Shown: positions 7,999 to 16,912 of the stretch, piece after piece | How the letters are laid out: the number at the start of each line of letters is the position of its first letter | How positions within the stretch are numbered: the stretch's first letter is position 1 | Origin: Pyrofollis japonicus | GTDB taxonomy: Archaea > Thermoproteota > Thermoprotei_A > Sulfolobales > Pyrodictiaceae | Length of the DNA stretch: 64,000 bases | Assembly: GCF_033097485.1 (NCBI RefSeq) | Contig: NZ_AP028634.1 | Coordinates: 1,107,126-1,171,125, forward strand | Reading direction: 5' to 3' | The notes under the pieces: model-generated | What the model saw: only the letters and a program-made list of their open reading frames with translations | Database searches by the model: none | What the model was told of the DNA's origin: nothing | Translations under genes and position numbers: made by a program

Positions 7999-8706
7999 TT
8001 ACTGGCAGTTGGCGACGCGCTTTAGGAACTTCCTGGCCATCTCCTTCTCTTCGGGTGTGGCCTTGTCCTCGTAGCAGAACCACCAGTCGAAGCACTTGAA
8101 CTGCTTCAACCTCTCAGCAGCCTCTTGCTCGGTTGATGCTGGTGGTACTATTACGTTGTCACCGATTATTTCGTTGTTTGGCCAGTTGGCTGGGAATGCT
8201 CTGCCATACTTGGTGTTAAGCTGTAGTGCTTCTAGTAGCCTTAGTATCTCGTCAATGTTTCTGCCAACGTCTAGCGGGTAGTAGAGTATTGCTCTAATGA
8301 TGCCCTTGTTGTCTACGATGAAGACTGCTCTGACTGTTACGACGCCACTCTCTGCGTGAATCATTCCTAGCTTCTTGGCTACTTGGCCCATCGGGTCAGC
8401 GATTATCGGGAATGGTATCTCTACTCCAAGCTTCTCCTTGATCCACTCCTTCCACTTGATGTGGCTGAAGCTGTTGTCTACGCTTAGGCCTATTAGCTCG
8501 GTGTTGAGCTTCTGGAAGTCCTCGTACCTCTTGGCGAAGGCCACGAACTCTGTTGTACATACTGGTGTGAAGTCTGCTGGGTGGCTGAAGAGGACGAACC
8601 ACTTACCCTTCTCGACGAAGTAGTCTGGTAGCTTTATTACACCTCTGTCAGTCTTTACCTCCATCTCTGGGAACTTTTCACCAATTAGGGGTATTTCGCC
8701 GGGCAT
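7999..8706 (-). CDS. Thiol peroxidase (ApTPx-like peroxiredoxin)
   Basis: A 235-residue peroxiredoxin reducing hydrogen peroxide and alkyl hydroperoxides. The peroxidatic cysteine is C50 in [14 protein letters not shown]205 and C211 in CFDWWFC match the resolving-cysteine region of Aeropyrum pernix ApTPx, which has C50, C207 and C213. A further C234 sits at the extreme C-terminus. The long C-terminal arm is typical of the decameric Prx6-type archaeal enzymes. GAGGTG lies upstream of the ATG and a TATA box about 70 bases upstream, so it is a single-gene unit. Confidence 0.95.
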   Translation of the reverse strand: MPGEIPLIGEKFPEMEVKTDRGVIKLPDYFVEKGKWFVLFSHPADFTPVCTTEFVAFAKRYEDFQKLNTELIGLSVDNSFSHIKWKEWIKEKLGVEIPFPIIADPMGQVAKKLGMIHAESGVVTVRAVFIVDNKGIIRAILYYPLDVGRNIDEILRLLEALQLNTKYGRAFPANWPNNEIIGDNVIVPPASTEQEAAERLKQFKCFDWWFCYEDKATPEEKEMARKFLKRVANCQ

Positions 8707-9042
8707 TCCTCATGCACCTCTATTCCGGTTTCTCCGTATTCTCTGTTTTCTAGAAATAGTTTCTAACAAGATTTAAGCCTATCCCCGCAGCCTACAGGGT
8801 AATACCCTGTTCGTTTCCACTCCTTCAGCGAGACCTCTAAGGGAAAAAGCTTGCTCCGTAGACGAATGCTTGCGTAAAACAAGTAGTTATTGGATGCTTC
8901 TTAGCCTCGATAACTTTGCCGGTAATACTTGTCGCATCGCGTCCAACGAGGACTCTTCGGACAGAACGCTTCAGTATGCTTGGGCGTCGTAGCCACACCT
9001 ATATTGCCCAATAACCGGCTATGACGAGAAAAGGGGATAAGT
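8707..9042. other. Gene-free interval between divergent genes
   Basis: This 336-base gap separates the divergent peroxiredoxin and DUF998 genes. Apart from the peroxiredoxin TATA box and a GGGGAT ribosome site before the DUF998 ATG, I see no repeat, RNA gene or convincing coding frame. A minus-strand open frame across it lacks a ribosome site and coding character. Confidence 0.5.
8770..8779 (-). promoter_or_regulatory. TATA box of the peroxiredoxin gene
   Basis: On the minus strand the sequence reads GGCTTAAATC, a good archaeal TATA element. It would place transcription start about 45 bases before the ATG. Confidence 0.5.
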
Positions 9043-9582
9043 ATGCACCGCGAATGTGTCTCACTGTTTGCTTTAGCGCTAATTGTCCCCCTTACAGCAA
9101 TATTTGTCGCAATAGCTGTTTCTCCGTGGTTTAGCTTCTGGAACAACGCTCTAAGCGATCTAGGGCATCAAGAAAAGCACCCCGCGTCTGCAAAGATATT
9201 TAATGCTGGGCTAGGCCTTGGCGCCATAATTTTGGCGCTGCTTGCATGCAAGTGTCTCCGAGGCATCTGTAATGCATTAGTGGTAGCTGCCGCGGCTAGT
9301 CTCGTCCTCGTAGCAGTCTACAACGAGGCCTATGGTAAGATCCACTTCTGGGTCTCGGTTCTATTCTTTCTCTCACTACTCTCACTAGTCATCGCTAAAC
9401 TCTACTTAGGCCCTACTAGGAGAATAAGAATATACTCTGCCATCACTGCTACAATCTATGTACTCATCTGGTACCTGCACTTCGTTGAAGAAACGCCGCC
9501 AGGTGCTGCGATACCTGAACTAACCTCTGTAACACTCTATGCGCCTCTCTTGCTTGACTGTCTTAAGAGACCTTCACCCTAG
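9043..9582 (+). CDS. DUF998 family membrane protein
   Basis: A 179-residue integral membrane protein with about six hydrophobic helices. The hallmark NNALSDLGHQEKHPASAKIF after the first helix, with its SDLG motif, is typical of DUF998. Further features are conserved glycines in the second helix and an EAYGKIHFWVSV loop. Function of the family is unknown. The ATG is preceded by AAAGGGGAT. A second, diverged DUF998 protein is encoded near 49.4 kb. No neighbour suggests a partner. Confidence 0.8.
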   Translation: MHRECVSLFALALIVPLTAIFVAIAVSPWFSFWNNALSDLGHQEKHPASAKIFNAGLGLGAIILALLACKCLRGICNALVVAAAASLVLVAVYNEAYGKIHFWVSVLFFLSLLSLVIAKLYLGPTRRIRIYSAITATIYVLIWYLHFVEETPPGAAIPELTSVTLYAPLLLDCLKRPSP

Positions 9583-9790
9583 GAGTATGTATCGCGCACA
9601 CTTTCTATACTTTCTAAAAACGGTGTACTTTTCAACCCCGCTCCCCGGGTGGGCATAGTCCCCAGAATAAGGCCTTGTGTTATAGAAGGAACCCGTATTG
9701 ATGTGGTTCGGGTTCGTGATTGTCAGACTTATTGCATCTACTTGTTTTCCGCGATTCTGTAGTCTATTCCCATTATAATGGGATTGACGA

Positions 9791-9800
9791 AATATTTATA
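9791..9800 (+). promoter_or_regulatory. Promoter of the first Liv operon
   Basis: AATATTTATA preceded by an A-rich BRE-like stretch is a near-ideal archaeal TATA box. Transcription should begin about 25 bases downstream, leaving a leader of roughly 45 bases before the binding-protein ATG. Confidence 0.65.
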
Positions 9801-9869
9801 ACTACCTTTACTCAGTGAGCGGTGAACAACACTCGGTAGACATACAAGAGACTAGGGGGTGTGTATGTC

Positions 9870-11249
9870 ATGGCTAACACGAAGCTCATAGTTGGATCGA
9901 TAATAATACTACTCATAGTAATCGGTGCAGCCGTATACCTAGCACAGAAGGGAGGAAAGCAGACAACAACCACGTCCCCAGCAGCTACTCAAGCATCTGC
10001 TTCACAACCAGCTACGCAGGCAACCCAGACAGTGCCATCAGAAACAACTACCCAGACACAGGCATCAGCCAACATTAAAGTCGTGAAGATCGGTGCATTG
10101 CTTCCGCTAACCGGTGACCTCGCATCCTTCGGCAAAGCGAATGAGGAGTCAATACTTCTAGCAGAGAAGGATGTCAACAAGTACCTTGAGGAAAAAGGCG
10201 CTAATTGGAGAATAAAGATAGTAATAGTCGATACTGCTACTGATCCCGCTACGGCTAAGGAGCGCTTTGACACACTCTACCAGCAGGGCATAAGGTTCTT
10301 CATAGGTCCGATGACTAGCGCCGAGCTAGCGCAGATAGTGAGCCTCATACAGCAGGGCTATAAGGCGGTAGTAATTAGTCAGTCAAGCACAGCGCCGTCA
10401 CTGGCCCTCAAGGACACGGTATTCAGGTTCCCGCCTCCAGACGAATTCCAGGGCAAAGTACTGGCAAAGCTCTACCAGAAGGACGGCGTAACCCACGTTA
10501 TAATGGTTTACCGCAACGATGACTGGGGAAGCGGTCTCGCAGGCTACATAGAGAAGTACGCCAAGGCAGCCGGGATCAGCATCGTGCAGAAGATACCATA
10601 CGACCCCAAGGCAGCAAACTTCGCAAACGTCGTCGAGCAGATAAAGACGGCCGTAGAGAATCTCCTCAACAAGGGCGTACCAGCCGACAAGATCGGTGTA
10701 GAACTGATAGGCTTCGACGAAACAGCCAACATACTAGAACAAGCAAACAACTACGACGTTCTGAAGAAAGTAAAGTGGTACGGCAGCGATGGTAGCGCGC
10801 TCAGCCAGGCAGTACTACAGAGCCCTGGCGCAGCAGAATTCGCGGCCACAGTGAAGTGGAAGAACACGATAACATTCTCTATAAGTGACAAGACCGCGAG
10901 GGTCTACTGTACGCTGAAGAAGAAGCTAGGCTACAGCCCAGACCCGTACAGCCTCATAGCCTATGATGCCGTGTGGGCAATGGCCCTAGCTATAGAGAAA
11001 GCAGGCGGGCCTAACGCGACACCCGATGCTGTTGCAAAGGCGATACCAGAGGTGCTCAAGAACTATGTCGGGGTCTCCGGTAAGATAGTCCTAAACGAGT
11101 ACGGCGATAGAGCCGGCTCGGACTATGGCATATTCACTGTAGTGAAGACCGATGATAAGTATGAATGGAGGCTAATAGAGCTCTACAAGTTCGAGAAGGA
11201 CGACATCGTGCCAGTCCAGGGCAACCCGCTATCCTGTGAACAGCAATAA
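9870..11249 (+). CDS. Branched-chain amino acid-type ABC substrate-binding protein 1
   Basis: A 459-residue extracellular binding protein of the LivK/Leu-Ile-Val family (type I periplasmic-binding fold). It begins with an uncleaved-looking hydrophobic anchor (LIVGSIIILLIVIGAAVYLA), followed by a Thr/Ser/Gln-rich linker of about 45 residues that would tether the domain to the outer membrane face. The mature domain opens with KIGALLPLTGDLASFG, and GPMTSAELAQIV and SQSSTAPSLA are ligand-loop motifs. The ATG is chosen because AGGGGGTG precedes it; a GTG three codons earlier overlaps that site. It heads a five-gene operon with ATPases and permeases. The true ligand may be an amino acid, peptide or amide. 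Confidence 0.9.
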   Translation: MANTKLIVGSIIILLIVIGAAVYLAQKGGKQTTTTSPAATQASASQPATQATQTVPSETTTQTQASANIKVVKIGALLPLTGDLASFGKANEESILLAEKDVNKYLEEKGANWRIKIVIVDTATDPATAKERFDTLYQQGIRFFIGPMTSAELAQIVSLIQQGYKAVVISQSSTAPSLALKDTVFRFPPPDEFQGKVLAKLYQKDGVTHVIMVYRNDDWGSGLAGYIEKYAKAAGISIVQKIPYDPKAANFANVVEQIKTAVENLLNKGVPADKIGVELIGFDETANILEQANNYDVLKKVKWYGSDGSALSQAVLQSPGAAEFAATVKWKNTITFSISDKTARVYCTLKKKLGYSPDPYSLIAYDAVWAMALAIEKAGGPNATPDAVAKAIPEVLKNYVGVSGKIVLNEYGDRAGSDYGIFTVVKTDDKYEWRLIELYKFEKDDIVPVQGNPLSCEQQ

Positions 11250-11455
11250 GGCATAAACGGTCAACTAATCCATCCATAATACATTCTTTTTGAGAAAAAT
11301 TCTTTCCTCTTTTCAATAATTATCATATCCCACAATAAGTCTATACACTTATTAACCCTCTAGGATAGAGAAGCCCCTAGGCTCATGGTGCTCTAGGCCG
11401 CCATTTCGCGGTTGCTCGGCGTCCCACGCGCTGAACAGGACAGGGTGATGCTTTG

Positions 11456-12217
11456 ATGGACGCGGTACTGGAGGCGTATGGGCTCGTAAAGACGTTTGGT
11501 GCTCTAAGAGCACTTGACGGTGTCGATATCCGTGTACCCCGCGGTAAGATAACGCTACTAATAGGGCCCAATGGGAGCGGCAAGAGCACGCTCATAAACG
11601 TTCTTAGCGGAGTCTATAAGCCGGACGCAGGCAAGATAATACTCGACGGGGAGGAAATAACCCATCTTCCTCCACACGAGCGTTTCCGCCGCGGCCTCGT
11701 ACGCTCCTTCCAGATTCCCCGCCTCTTCTCGGGCCTAGCCGTCATAGAGAACACTGTCTATGCTCGCTACGGGAACCCCGGCGAGGGAGTCATCAGCGGC
11801 CTCTTTCGCAGAAAGTGGCTCAGCTTCGAGGAGGAGACTGCTAGGCGCGCAGCAAGGTACCTAGGTATAACGAAGATAGCGAAGCTTTGGAGCCGCAAGC
11901 CCAGTGAGCTCAGCGGTGGCCAGATGAAGCTCCTAGAGATTGCTAGGGTGCTTATGCCCGACAATCCCAAGGTAATCCTCATGGACGAGCCCACGGCGGG
12001 TGTAAATCCTACGCTCGCCCACGAGATTTTCCAGTTTATTCGCTCACTCCGAGACCGCTACAACCTCTCTTTCCTCATAATAGAGCATCGCTTAGACATA
12101 GCTGTAGAGTACGTTGACTACGCTTACGCAATGGCCCTTGGCAGGATAATTGCTGAGGGCAAGCCCCGCGAGGTCCTCGAGAACCCCGTCGTCATTGACA
12201 GCTACCTAGGGGGATGA
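11456..12217 (+). CDS. Liv-type ABC ATPase 1 (LivG-like)
   Basis: A 253-residue ATP-binding subunit. Walker A GPNGSGKST is at residues 37-45, the ABC signature LSGGQ at 152-156, Walker B VILMDEPTAGVNP follows, and the H-loop is in LIIEHRLDI. The insert between Walker A and signature, containing RSFQIPRLF, and the C-terminal GRIIAEGKPREVL tail are typical LivG features. ATG with GGTGAT five bases upstream is preferred over TTG one codon earlier. It lies about 200 bases after the binding-protein gene. T-rich sequence in that gap may cause partial termination. The next ATPase begins seven bases after its stop. Confidence 0.93.
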   Translation: MDAVLEAYGLVKTFGALRALDGVDIRVPRGKITLLIGPNGSGKSTLINVLSGVYKPDAGKIILDGEEITHLPPHERFRRGLVRSFQIPRLFSGLAVIENTVYARYGNPGEGVISGLFRRKWLSFEEETARRAARYLGITKIAKLWSRKPSELSGGQMKLLEIARVLMPDNPKVILMDEPTAGVNPTLAHEIFQFIRSLRDRYNLSFLIIEHRLDIAVEYVDYAYAMALGRIIAEGKPREVLENPVVIDSYLGG

Positions 12218-12223
12218 GGAGCA

Positions 12224-12949
12224 ATGGTTGATGATGTTATTCTTAGGACGGAGATGCTTAACGCTGGATATGGTCGCTTCCACATATTGTTCGACATAAG
12301 CATAGCTGTGCGACGCGGCGAGATATTCGTAATAGTCGGGCCTAATGGGAGCGGCAAGAGTACTTTTCTAAAGACACTTTTCGGCCTGACAAGGATCTAT
12401 TCCGGTAAAATAGAGTTCGAGGGCAAGGATATAACGCATCTGCCTCCACATGCCAGGGCGAGGCTGGGGATAGCATACCTGCCGCAGACAAACAATGTCT
12501 TCGCAGAGCTCACGGTAAAGGAAAACCTCTACATGGCTGGCTACGGTATCGATAGGAGCATAGTTGAGAAAAGGGTCCAGGAAGTCCTCGAGTACTTCCC
12601 CATACTTCGGGAAAAGCTAAGCGTCAAGGCAAAGGCTCTCAGTGGTGGCCAGCGCCAGCTCCTCGCAATGGCTATGGCGCTTATCCGCGACCCCAGGCTA
12701 TTCATGTTCGACGAACCCACTGCAGGGCTCGCGCCAAAGGCCGCCAAGGAACTCGTTGATAGGATTATCTGGCTCCGTCAAGAACTCGGAAAGACAATTG
12801 TCTGGGTTGAGCAGAACGCTAGGCTCGCACTCGAGCAAGGCGATACGGCTGCTCTCCTCGTTTCCGGACGCGTAGCGTACTCCGGTCCTGCCCGAGAACT
12901 CCTCGCAGACAAAGAGCTAGGCAAGAAGTACCTCGGCCTCAAGGGGTGA
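12224..12949 (+). CDS. Liv-type ABC ATPase 2 (LivF-like)
   Basis: A 241-residue ATP-binding subunit that would pair with the preceding ATPase to power the importer. Walker A GPNGSGKST is at residues 39-47, the signature is LSGGQRQLLAMAMAL, Walker B is LFMFDEPTAGLAP, and the H-loop is replaced by the LivF-style VWVEQNARLAL. The motif GIAYLPQTNNVFAELTVKEN is the Q-loop region. Length is that of LivF (about 235-240). The ATG has GGGGATGAGGAG upstream, which overlaps the end of the previous gene. Confidence 0.93.
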   Translation: MVDDVILRTEMLNAGYGRFHILFDISIAVRRGEIFVIVGPNGSGKSTFLKTLFGLTRIYSGKIEFEGKDITHLPPHARARLGIAYLPQTNNVFAELTVKENLYMAGYGIDRSIVEKRVQEVLEYFPILREKLSVKAKALSGGQRQLLAMAMALIRDPRLFMFDEPTAGLAPKAAKELVDRIIWLRQELGKTIVWVEQNARLALEQGDTAALLVSGRVAYSGPARELLADKELGKKYLGLKG

Positions 12950-12956
12950 ACAAGGC

Positions 12957-13958
12957 ATGGGTATTCTCCCGAGCCTCCCATTCGTGCTAACAAGCATAGC
13001 CTATGCCTCGGCAATAGGCCTGCTCAGCATGGGGCTCAACCTAACCTATCTCACAACAAGAGTACCGAACTTCGCCCACGCAACAATAGGCATGATAGGG
13101 GCAGTGGTAACGCTCTTCCTAATTGACAAGTTTTTCTACAAGCCTAGCTGGGCTATCTTCATTGCTGGTCCCCTCGTGGGAGGCGCGGCTGCCGCACTCT
13201 TCGCGGCATTCATGTACGTCGCTATACTGAAGCCCCTCGCTGACCGCGGAAACACGGTAATAGGGTTAATGATAGCAACATTTGCCGTAGACATAATCTT
13301 GCTCAACATATTGACGCTAATACTGAACATTGTCCATGGCGTGCACATACCTAAGCTCATTGGCGCGCCCATAGCGGGGTTCCAGCCAAAGATAAGGATA
13401 GGCAGCTATATCATAGACTCCTACACAGTTGTGCTCCCACTAGCAGCCATAGTATTGACTACAGTGTTCCACCTCTTCCTCACAAGAACCAGCTTCGGAA
13501 TAGCAATGAGGGCGTCAATAGAGAACCCAGACCTCGCAAGCGCGATGGGAGTCAACGTCAACCTGGTCTATACTACGTCTTGGGCTATTAGCGGCTTCCT
13601 CGCCGGAGCAGCCGGAGCACTGATAGCATTCACCTTCAAGGGCGTTGACCCAAGCGTCTCCGCGCTCATCATTGTAACCGTGTTCGCGGGCAGCATCGTC
13701 GGGGGACTCACGAGCGTGTACTGGGGACTCATAGGTGGACTCCTAGTCGGCCTAGCCGAGAAGTTAGGCACGGTACTAATTGACAACATTTATCACGCAT
13801 ACTTTGTTACTAATCTAGGCTTCCCGAACGTCTCGCTAATAAACTACGAGAAAATAATGAGCCTCGGCCTCGTGATCATAGTCCTCCTCTATGCTCCGCA
13901 AGGTCTCGCGGGCATTGATTGGAGAAGACTAGTCACGAGAAAGAAGTCCAAGGGGTGA
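12957..13958 (+). CDS. Liv-type ABC permease 1 (LivH-like)
   Basis: A 333-residue membrane permease with about eight to nine helices. Early LivH motifs such as GLLSMGLNLTYLTTRVPNFAHA are recognisable, as are the coupling segment RTSFGIAMRASIENPDLASA and GSIVGGLTSVYWGLIGG. It forms the heterodimeric channel with the next gene product. GGGGTGA lies upstream of the ATG, at the very end of the ATPase gene. The stop is followed within five bases by the preferred start of the second permease. Confidence 0.92.
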   Translation: MGILPSLPFVLTSIAYASAIGLLSMGLNLTYLTTRVPNFAHATIGMIGAVVTLFLIDKFFYKPSWAIFIAGPLVGGAAAALFAAFMYVAILKPLADRGNTVIGLMIATFAVDIILLNILTLILNIVHGVHIPKLIGAPIAGFQPKIRIGSYIIDSYTVVLPLAAIVLTTVFHLFLTRTSFGIAMRASIENPDLASAMGVNVNLVYTTSWAISGFLAGAAGALIAFTFKGVDPSVSALIIVTVFAGSIVGGLTSVYWGLIGGLLVGLAEKLGTVLIDNIYHAYFVTNLGFPNVSLINYEKIMSLGLVIIVLLYAPQGLAGIDWRRLVTRKKSKG

Positions 13959-13963
13959 CCTTG

Positions 13964-15130
13964 ATGCTCGAGTGGTGGATATTCAGCGAATCATTCCTAA
14001 TAACCATATTCGTCTACACGGTTGTATCTATCAGTCTAAACCTAGAGGCAGGATTCACCGGTATACCAAACTTCGGCAAACACTTCTTCGTATTCCTGGG
14101 AGCATTCGCAGCACAAGGCATCGGTGTACGAATAGCTGCCTGGCTCTACGAGAAGCTCGAGCCACAAGCAGCCCAGGAGGCGCTGCAACAAGTCTCAATG
14201 ATGGTGCCAAGCGTGTCACCCAACGCCTCCCTAGTATCGATAGCGGCGAACCCGGATGCAAACAGGATAATAGTAAACAACTACCTGAAGCCCTTCGTGA
14301 CGAGCAACCTCGGCGTAGAGGTGCTACTAGCCATAGTGATACTGGGGGTTACGGTTGCACTGGCGCTGATCTTCGGCCTTGTAGCAAGCTATGCGGCGCT
14401 ACGGCTGCGGGAGGACTATCTCGCTATACTGTTGCTCTCATTCGCCGAGCTAATGGTCATGGTTGTGTTCTACCAGTCGGAGAGCCTCAATGGGGGCAAC
14501 AAGGGCCTATGGGCGATAACGTTTACGAGGAATCCGATGAGGTTCGCGCTGATAGGTAGCGCGGCACTAGCTATCCTAGCATATATCTATGCTGAAAAGA
14601 TAGCCAACAGCCCCATGGGAAGAGCTATGAGGGCGGTGAGAGACGACGAGGTAGCAGCAAGCGTGTTCGGCCGCGACATAGCATCAATAAGGCTCAGAGT
14701 AATAATGGTTGCCTCAGTAATGGCCGCGCTTGCTGGCCTCTTCTATATACAGAACAATGCATCAGCAACATCGATAACATTCAACCGTGTAGCATGGACA
14801 TTCCTACCATGGGCTATGATAATACTGGGCGGAATGGCTAACAATGCCGGAGCCGTAATAGGTACACTAGTCTTCCTCATAGGAATGAGGCTCTTCACGT
14901 ACTACCAGGACCAAATAAGCCACCTCCTTGGCATACAGGCTAGCCTCGTGGCAAGCCTGCTGCCGAACATATTGATAGGTATACTGATTCTAGTGGTACT
15001 GTATCTACGCCCTCAAGGAATAATACCGGAGCACATAAGCAAGACACTGGACTTTAAGAAAATAATGAGGGAGGAGGCAGGCTTAGAGGAAACAATTGGC
15101 AACAATGGGGATAGAAAGAAGGAGGCTTAA
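13964..15130 (+). CDS. Liv-type ABC permease 2 (LivM-like)
   Basis: A 388-residue LivM-type permease. Family motifs are NLEAGFTGIPNFGKHFFVF near the N-terminus, ALRLREDYLAILLLSFAELM in the middle, and the coupling region GRAMRAVRDDEVAASVFGRD. The start is the ATG with AGGGGTGA six bases upstream; a longer in-frame version would overlap the previous gene by 40 bases without a ribosome site. The C-terminus, ISKTLDFKKIMREE, is a cytoplasmic tail whose SKTLDFK motif is shared with the second LivM in this window, suggesting common ancestry of the two cassettes. Confidence 0.92.
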   Translation: MLEWWIFSESFLITIFVYTVVSISLNLEAGFTGIPNFGKHFFVFLGAFAAQGIGVRIAAWLYEKLEPQAAQEALQQVSMMVPSVSPNASLVSIAANPDANRIIVNNYLKPFVTSNLGVEVLLAIVILGVTVALALIFGLVASYAALRLREDYLAILLLSFAELMVMVVFYQSESLNGGNKGLWAITFTRNPMRFALIGSAALAILAYIYAEKIANSPMGRAMRAVRDDEVAASVFGRDIASIRLRVIMVASVMAALAGLFYIQNNASATSITFNRVAWTFLPWAMIILGGMANNAGAVIGTLVFLIGMRLFTYYQDQISHLLGIQASLVASLLPNILIGILILVVLYLRPQGIIPEHISKTLDFKKIMREEAGLEETIGNNGDRKKEA

Positions 15131-15212
15131 GACCTCATCTAGGCTCCAAAGAAGCGTTTCCTTAGCGTATATCAGTCCTCGTCATTGTCGTGGATTCGTA
15201 GTGGGTTGGGCA

Positions 15213-15222
15213 ATACTTAAAA
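15213..15222 (+). promoter_or_regulatory. Promoter of the second Liv binding-protein gene
   Basis: ATACTTAAAA lies 40-50 bases upstream of the ATG and fits an archaeal TATA box with a short leader carrying GGTGAAAGGAT. The second Liv cassette therefore has its own promoter. Confidence 0.55.
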
Positions 15223-15261
15223 CCACTTCATATTAACACCAAAAAAAGACGGTGAAAGGAT

Positions 15262-16764
15262 ATGAGATCGGCTGCAGCGTTAGCCCTCCTGGCGATATTC
15301 CTTGCACCACTGATAGGGCAAGTGGCATTTGCAGCAGAGAAGCCGGTCACAATAACCATTGGTGCGCTGCTCCCGCTTACTGGAGACCTAAGCGACTACG
15401 GTATCAGGCAGAAGGCCACACTGGAAGTAGCCATAGAGGATATGAACAAGTACCTTGAGGAGCACAATGCCTGGTTCCGCTTAGCGCTAGCGGTAGAGGA
15501 TACTGCTACTCAGCCCGACCAGGCGGTGCAGAAGTTTAACGCCCTAGTAGCTAGGGGCATCAAGTTCATAATCGGCCCGATGAGCAGCGCTGAGGCAAAG
15601 AAAGTCAAGGATCTAGCAACTCAGCAGAACGTGCTCCTCATAAGCCCCTCGAGCACTGCGGACGAGCTAGCAATACCGGGCGACAACCTCTACAGATTCT
15701 GCTCGCCAAACGCTGTAGAGGCAGATGCGCTTGCAAAGCTAATGGAGGACCTGGGCATCAAGGGTATCGTTATAATAGTGCGTGCTGATACCTGGGGCGA
15801 GGACCTGAGGAAAGCTGTTGAGGAGAACGCTAAGAAGCTAGGCATAGAGGTTAAGCCGGCACTGGAGTACAACCCTGAGTCGCCGAACTTCGGAGCCATA
15901 GCGTCCCAAGCCAAGGACTATGTTGACGATCTCGCGAAGAAGTATGGTAAGCCACACGTAGCAGTAGTTATCTTGTCGTTCAAGGAGGCAGTGCAGTTAA
16001 TGACGGAGGCGGCTAACTACAAGTCGCTGAGAGACGTTCTCTGGATAGGTAGTGACGCGACAGCAAAGCTCGCGACAATAAGCCAGGACCCCGTTGTAAG
16101 GCAGTTCGCCAAGGAAACTCTGTTCATCAACCCGTTGTACTCGCCAGCAGCCACCGAGAACCAGAAGAGGATAGCGGAGAAGGTCAAGGCTATGATAAAG
16201 GACGTTCCAGATGCCTATAGCTATGCGGGCTACGACGCAGTAGTAGCCATAGCGCTTGCGCTTATGAAGGCGCCGCCAGAGATAAGGAATGATCCAGACA
16301 AGCTCGTAGACTTCGTGAAGCAGCAGCTGGACAACGGGCTCACAATGACGGACGAATTTGCAAAGCTATCTGCGACCGGCAAGTTCCCGCTAAGCAAGGC
16401 AGGCGACCGCGCAACGGCTGACTTCGACTGGTGGATAGTATATGACTTCAACAACAAGTGGGACTGGTACCTTGTAGGCAAGTACTTCGGCCTCAACCAG
16501 TCAAATGTCTGGTACAAGATCAACGGCGTAACATACCTTGACCTCGTGAAGCAGAAGTTCGGCCAGGCAAAGCCCACAACATCGGCGCCAGCAACCACGA
16601 CACAGAGCCAGCCACAACAGCAGCCTACAACTGCGGCACCAAGCACACAGACAACAGCTAAGGAGGAGAAGAAGGGAGGCGGCAGCAACGCCGCACTCAT
16701 CGCTGGCATAATAATAGTAATAATAGTGATAATCGGAGCAGCACTAGCACTACGCAAGAAGTAG
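15262..16764 (+). CDS. Branched-chain amino acid-type ABC substrate-binding protein 2
   Basis: A 500-residue LivK-family binding protein. It has a cleavable Sec-type signal peptide (hydrophobic core AALALLAIFLAPLIG, likely cut after FAA), then a domain opening with TIGALLPLTGDLSDYG and motifs GPMSSAEAKKV and SPSSTADELA. At the C-terminus a Thr/Gln/Pro-rich linker of about 40 residues leads to a transmembrane helix (ALIAGIIIVIIVIIGAALAL) and a basic LRKK stop. It is thus anchored at the opposite end from binding protein 1. It heads a second complete set of ATPase and permease genes. Ligand is unknown. Confidence 0.9.
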   Translation: MRSAAALALLAIFLAPLIGQVAFAAEKPVTITIGALLPLTGDLSDYGIRQKATLEVAIEDMNKYLEEHNAWFRLALAVEDTATQPDQAVQKFNALVARGIKFIIGPMSSAEAKKVKDLATQQNVLLISPSSTADELAIPGDNLYRFCSPNAVEADALAKLMEDLGIKGIVIIVRADTWGEDLRKAVEENAKKLGIEVKPALEYNPESPNFGAIASQAKDYVDDLAKKYGKPHVAVVILSFKEAVQLMTEAANYKSLRDVLWIGSDATAKLATISQDPVVRQFAKETLFINPLYSPAATENQKRIAEKVKAMIKDVPDAYSYAGYDAVVAIALALMKAPPEIRNDPDKLVDFVKQQLDNGLTMTDEFAKLSATGKFPLSKAGDRATADFDWWIVYDFNNKWDWYLVGKYFGLNQSNVWYKINGVTYLDLVKQKFGQAKPTTSAPATTTQSQPQQQPTTAAPSTQTTAKEEKKGGGSNAALIAGIIIVIIVIIGAALALRKK

Positions 16765-16912
16765 GCCCCTTCCAAGGGGGGATGAAGTAGTCTTCGCAGA
16801 GGGAGTTTTTTAGCCATGAATAACAATTGGCTCCTAGTATTCGCGTTTTTACCCGTTCACCCCTCTCGTCTAGTCGTTTTAACTACTTGTAGCCGTAGCC
16901 CTGGTTGACAGG

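Noticed and set aside
13972-14559. A 195-codon open frame on the plus strand within the first LivM gene
   Set aside because: It is out of phase with a clearly recognised permease, is rich in Arg/Ser/Pro and has no ribosome site; a shadow frame.
16230-16826. A 198-codon minus-strand open frame opposite binding protein 2
   Set aside because: It mirrors the Thr-rich linker and membrane helix of the binding protein; composition and lack of start signal mark it as a shadow.
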